The position numbers and the translations under genes were made by a program. The notes under the pieces were generated by a model. That model saw nothing but the letters and a program-made list of their open reading frames with translations. It ran no database searches and was not told the DNA's origin. Source: Kofleriaceae bacterium (GTDB lineage Bacteria > Myxococcota_A > Polyangia > Haliangiales > Haliangiaceae). Taken from it: 5,382 nt of DNA. Below, piece by piece: positions 4,558 through 5,382 of the stretch (position 1 is the first letter of the stretch; each line of letters begins with the position of its first letter). The stretch lies in assembly GCA_024642805.1 (NCBI GenBank), contig JAHEAK010000408.1:1-5382 (forward strand), in the 5' to 3' direction.

Positions 4558-5382
4558 ATGCAACGCGCCTCCTTCACAGACGACACTCCAAACAACTCTT
4601 CCACGCTCCTCTCCTTTAGCGGGGAAGGCGGCGCCCGACTCGCTGCTGTCCTGAGCCTGATCGCGCTCGCCCTGGTCATGACCAGTGCCATGCTCGCCTG
4701 TCAGAGTGGCGGCTCTGACGCTGGCGACGCCTCCGTGCAAGAGCCTGGAAGCGATGCTGGCACCGGTGGCCAGCCTGACGCACAGCCAGAACCGCAGTCC
4801 ACCTGCTCAGAGGACTTCTTAGGCGCCGGGGACGGCTGCGATTGCGGTTGTGGCGTCGTCGATCCTGACTGTCCAACACCGACCCAGGTCTCCGATTGCC
4901 AGTTCAACAATTGCGCCGCCGACTTCCAAATCAATCCCGCCCAGCCGAGCTTGTGTCAGCCAATTCCCGTTCCCCAGGGCTGGACCTGCTCGCCCTCGCT
5001 CTACGGCGGCGATGCCGCCTGTAGCTGTGGCTGTGGCGTGTTGGATGATAAGGATTGCTCGACGCCTCTTACGGTTGCTGCCTGCGCGGCCAGCCAAAAC
5101 GGTTGCTCAGCCGGTTCGTCGCCGAACCCAGCCAACCCGACCGCCTGCGTCACCAGCCCCGCAGGTTGGACCTGCAACTGGAAAAGTTACTACGATGACG
5201 TGTGCGACTGCGGTTGCGGCATTGCAGATCCTGCGTGCCCTGCCAATACACACGTCAGCGACTGTCAGGTGGATGGCTGTGGCACGGGCTTGAGTCCCGA
5301 TCCTGCCCACCTGAGCGCCTGCATCGCTCATGCTCCACAAGACAGCTGGACCTGCGACCTTGCCAAGTTGCTCGACGGGCAA
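4558..5382 (+). CDS. Lipoprotein with eight-cysteine repeats, 3' truncated
   Basis: The frame opens at ATG 4558 (an in-frame stop at 4459 and no earlier start) and stays open for 275 codons to the right edge. The N-terminus is polar for about 26 residues, with Arg27 before the hydrophobic stretch LAAVLSLIALALVMTSAMLA. Cys48 follows in MLAC, a slightly atypical lipobox with Met at -3. Residues 49-81 are a Ser/Gly/Asp/Ala/Pro/Gln linker. From residue 83 come repeats of about 61 residues, each with eight cysteines and a core CxCGCGxxDxxC (cores at 94, 155 and 216), with WTC opening units two to four. A fourth unit starts at Cys266 and is cut by the window end. All cysteines should be disulfide-bonded outside the cytoplasm. 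Surface or outer-membrane location is inferred. Myxobacterial secreted proteins often carry a CDCGCG-type core (from memory). Function unknown. Confidence 0.88.
   Translation, partial: MQRASFTDDTPNNSSTLLSFSGEGGARLAAVLSLIALALVMTSAMLACQSGGSDAGDASVQEPGSDAGTGGQPDAQPEPQSTCSEDFLGAGDGCDCGCGVVDPDCPTPTQVSDCQFNNCAADFQINPAQPSLCQPIPVPQGWTCSPSLYGGDAACSCGCGVLDDKDCSTPLTVAACAASQNGCSAGSSPNPANPTACVTSPAGWTCNWKSYYDDVCDCGCGIADPACPANTHVSDCQVDGCGTGLSPDPAHLSACIAHAPQDSWTCDLAKLLDGQ
4804..5382 (+). repeat. Protein-level cysteine-rich repeats, three full units and part of a fourth
   Basis: The units begin at Cys83 (4804), Cys144 (4987), Cys206 (5173) and Cys266 (5353). The common pattern is C-x9/10-C-x-C-G-C-G-x2-D-x2/3-C-x8-C-x4/6-C-x13-C, then a turn to WTC. 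Synonymous codons differ between units (for example TGCGATTGC, TGTAGCTGT and TGCGACTGC at the core), so these are old duplications kept at protein level, unlike the fresh DNA repeats at 1966-2073 and 2481-2552. The cut fourth unit ends in LLDGQ, so the next core is expected just beyond the edge. Confidence 0.9.

Overview
The window looks like chromosome from a high-GC bacterium of the myxobacterial type (Myxococcota). The reasons are the strong G/C bias at third codon positions, the dense run of secreted and lipid-anchored proteins, the Ser/Gly/Asp/Ala-rich linkers after lipoprotein cysteines, and an ECF sigma factor gene paired with a long Ala-rich single-pass membrane protein. This assignment is inference from style; no marker gene is present. 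All six genes read on the plus strand.

Region 1 (2-2466) is a signalling-type block. A 5'-truncated gene ends at 928 and encodes a protein with a probable C-terminal beta-barrel. Four bases later comes an ECF sigma factor gene (933-1562). It overlaps a cysteine-free, single-pass membrane protein gene (1555-2466) that has a proline-rich tandem-repeat spacer and a TPR-like C-terminal end. That third protein sits where an anti-sigma factor normally does, but it shows no zinc-binding anti-sigma motif.

Region 2 (2463-4372) holds two lipoprotein genes. The first overlaps the membrane protein gene by the four bases ATGA, so it is probably translationally coupled to the sigma operon. Its signal peptide is largely built from a 12-base tandem repeat. 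The second follows after 116 bases. Its C-terminal half resembles the whole mature part of the first, including two cysteines 115-117 residues apart. A strong intrinsic terminator at 4411-4442 closes this block.

Region 3 (4443-5382) is a separate unit. An AT-rich leader and a hairpin that covers the Shine-Dalgarno sequence precede a third lipoprotein gene. This gene encodes cysteine-rich repeats of about 61 residues with eight cysteines each, and it runs off the right edge.

Taken together, the window suggests an envelope-signalling locus: sigma factor, candidate membrane-bound regulator, a probable outer-membrane protein and surface lipoproteins. The gene order and overlaps are seen directly; the regulatory link is inference.
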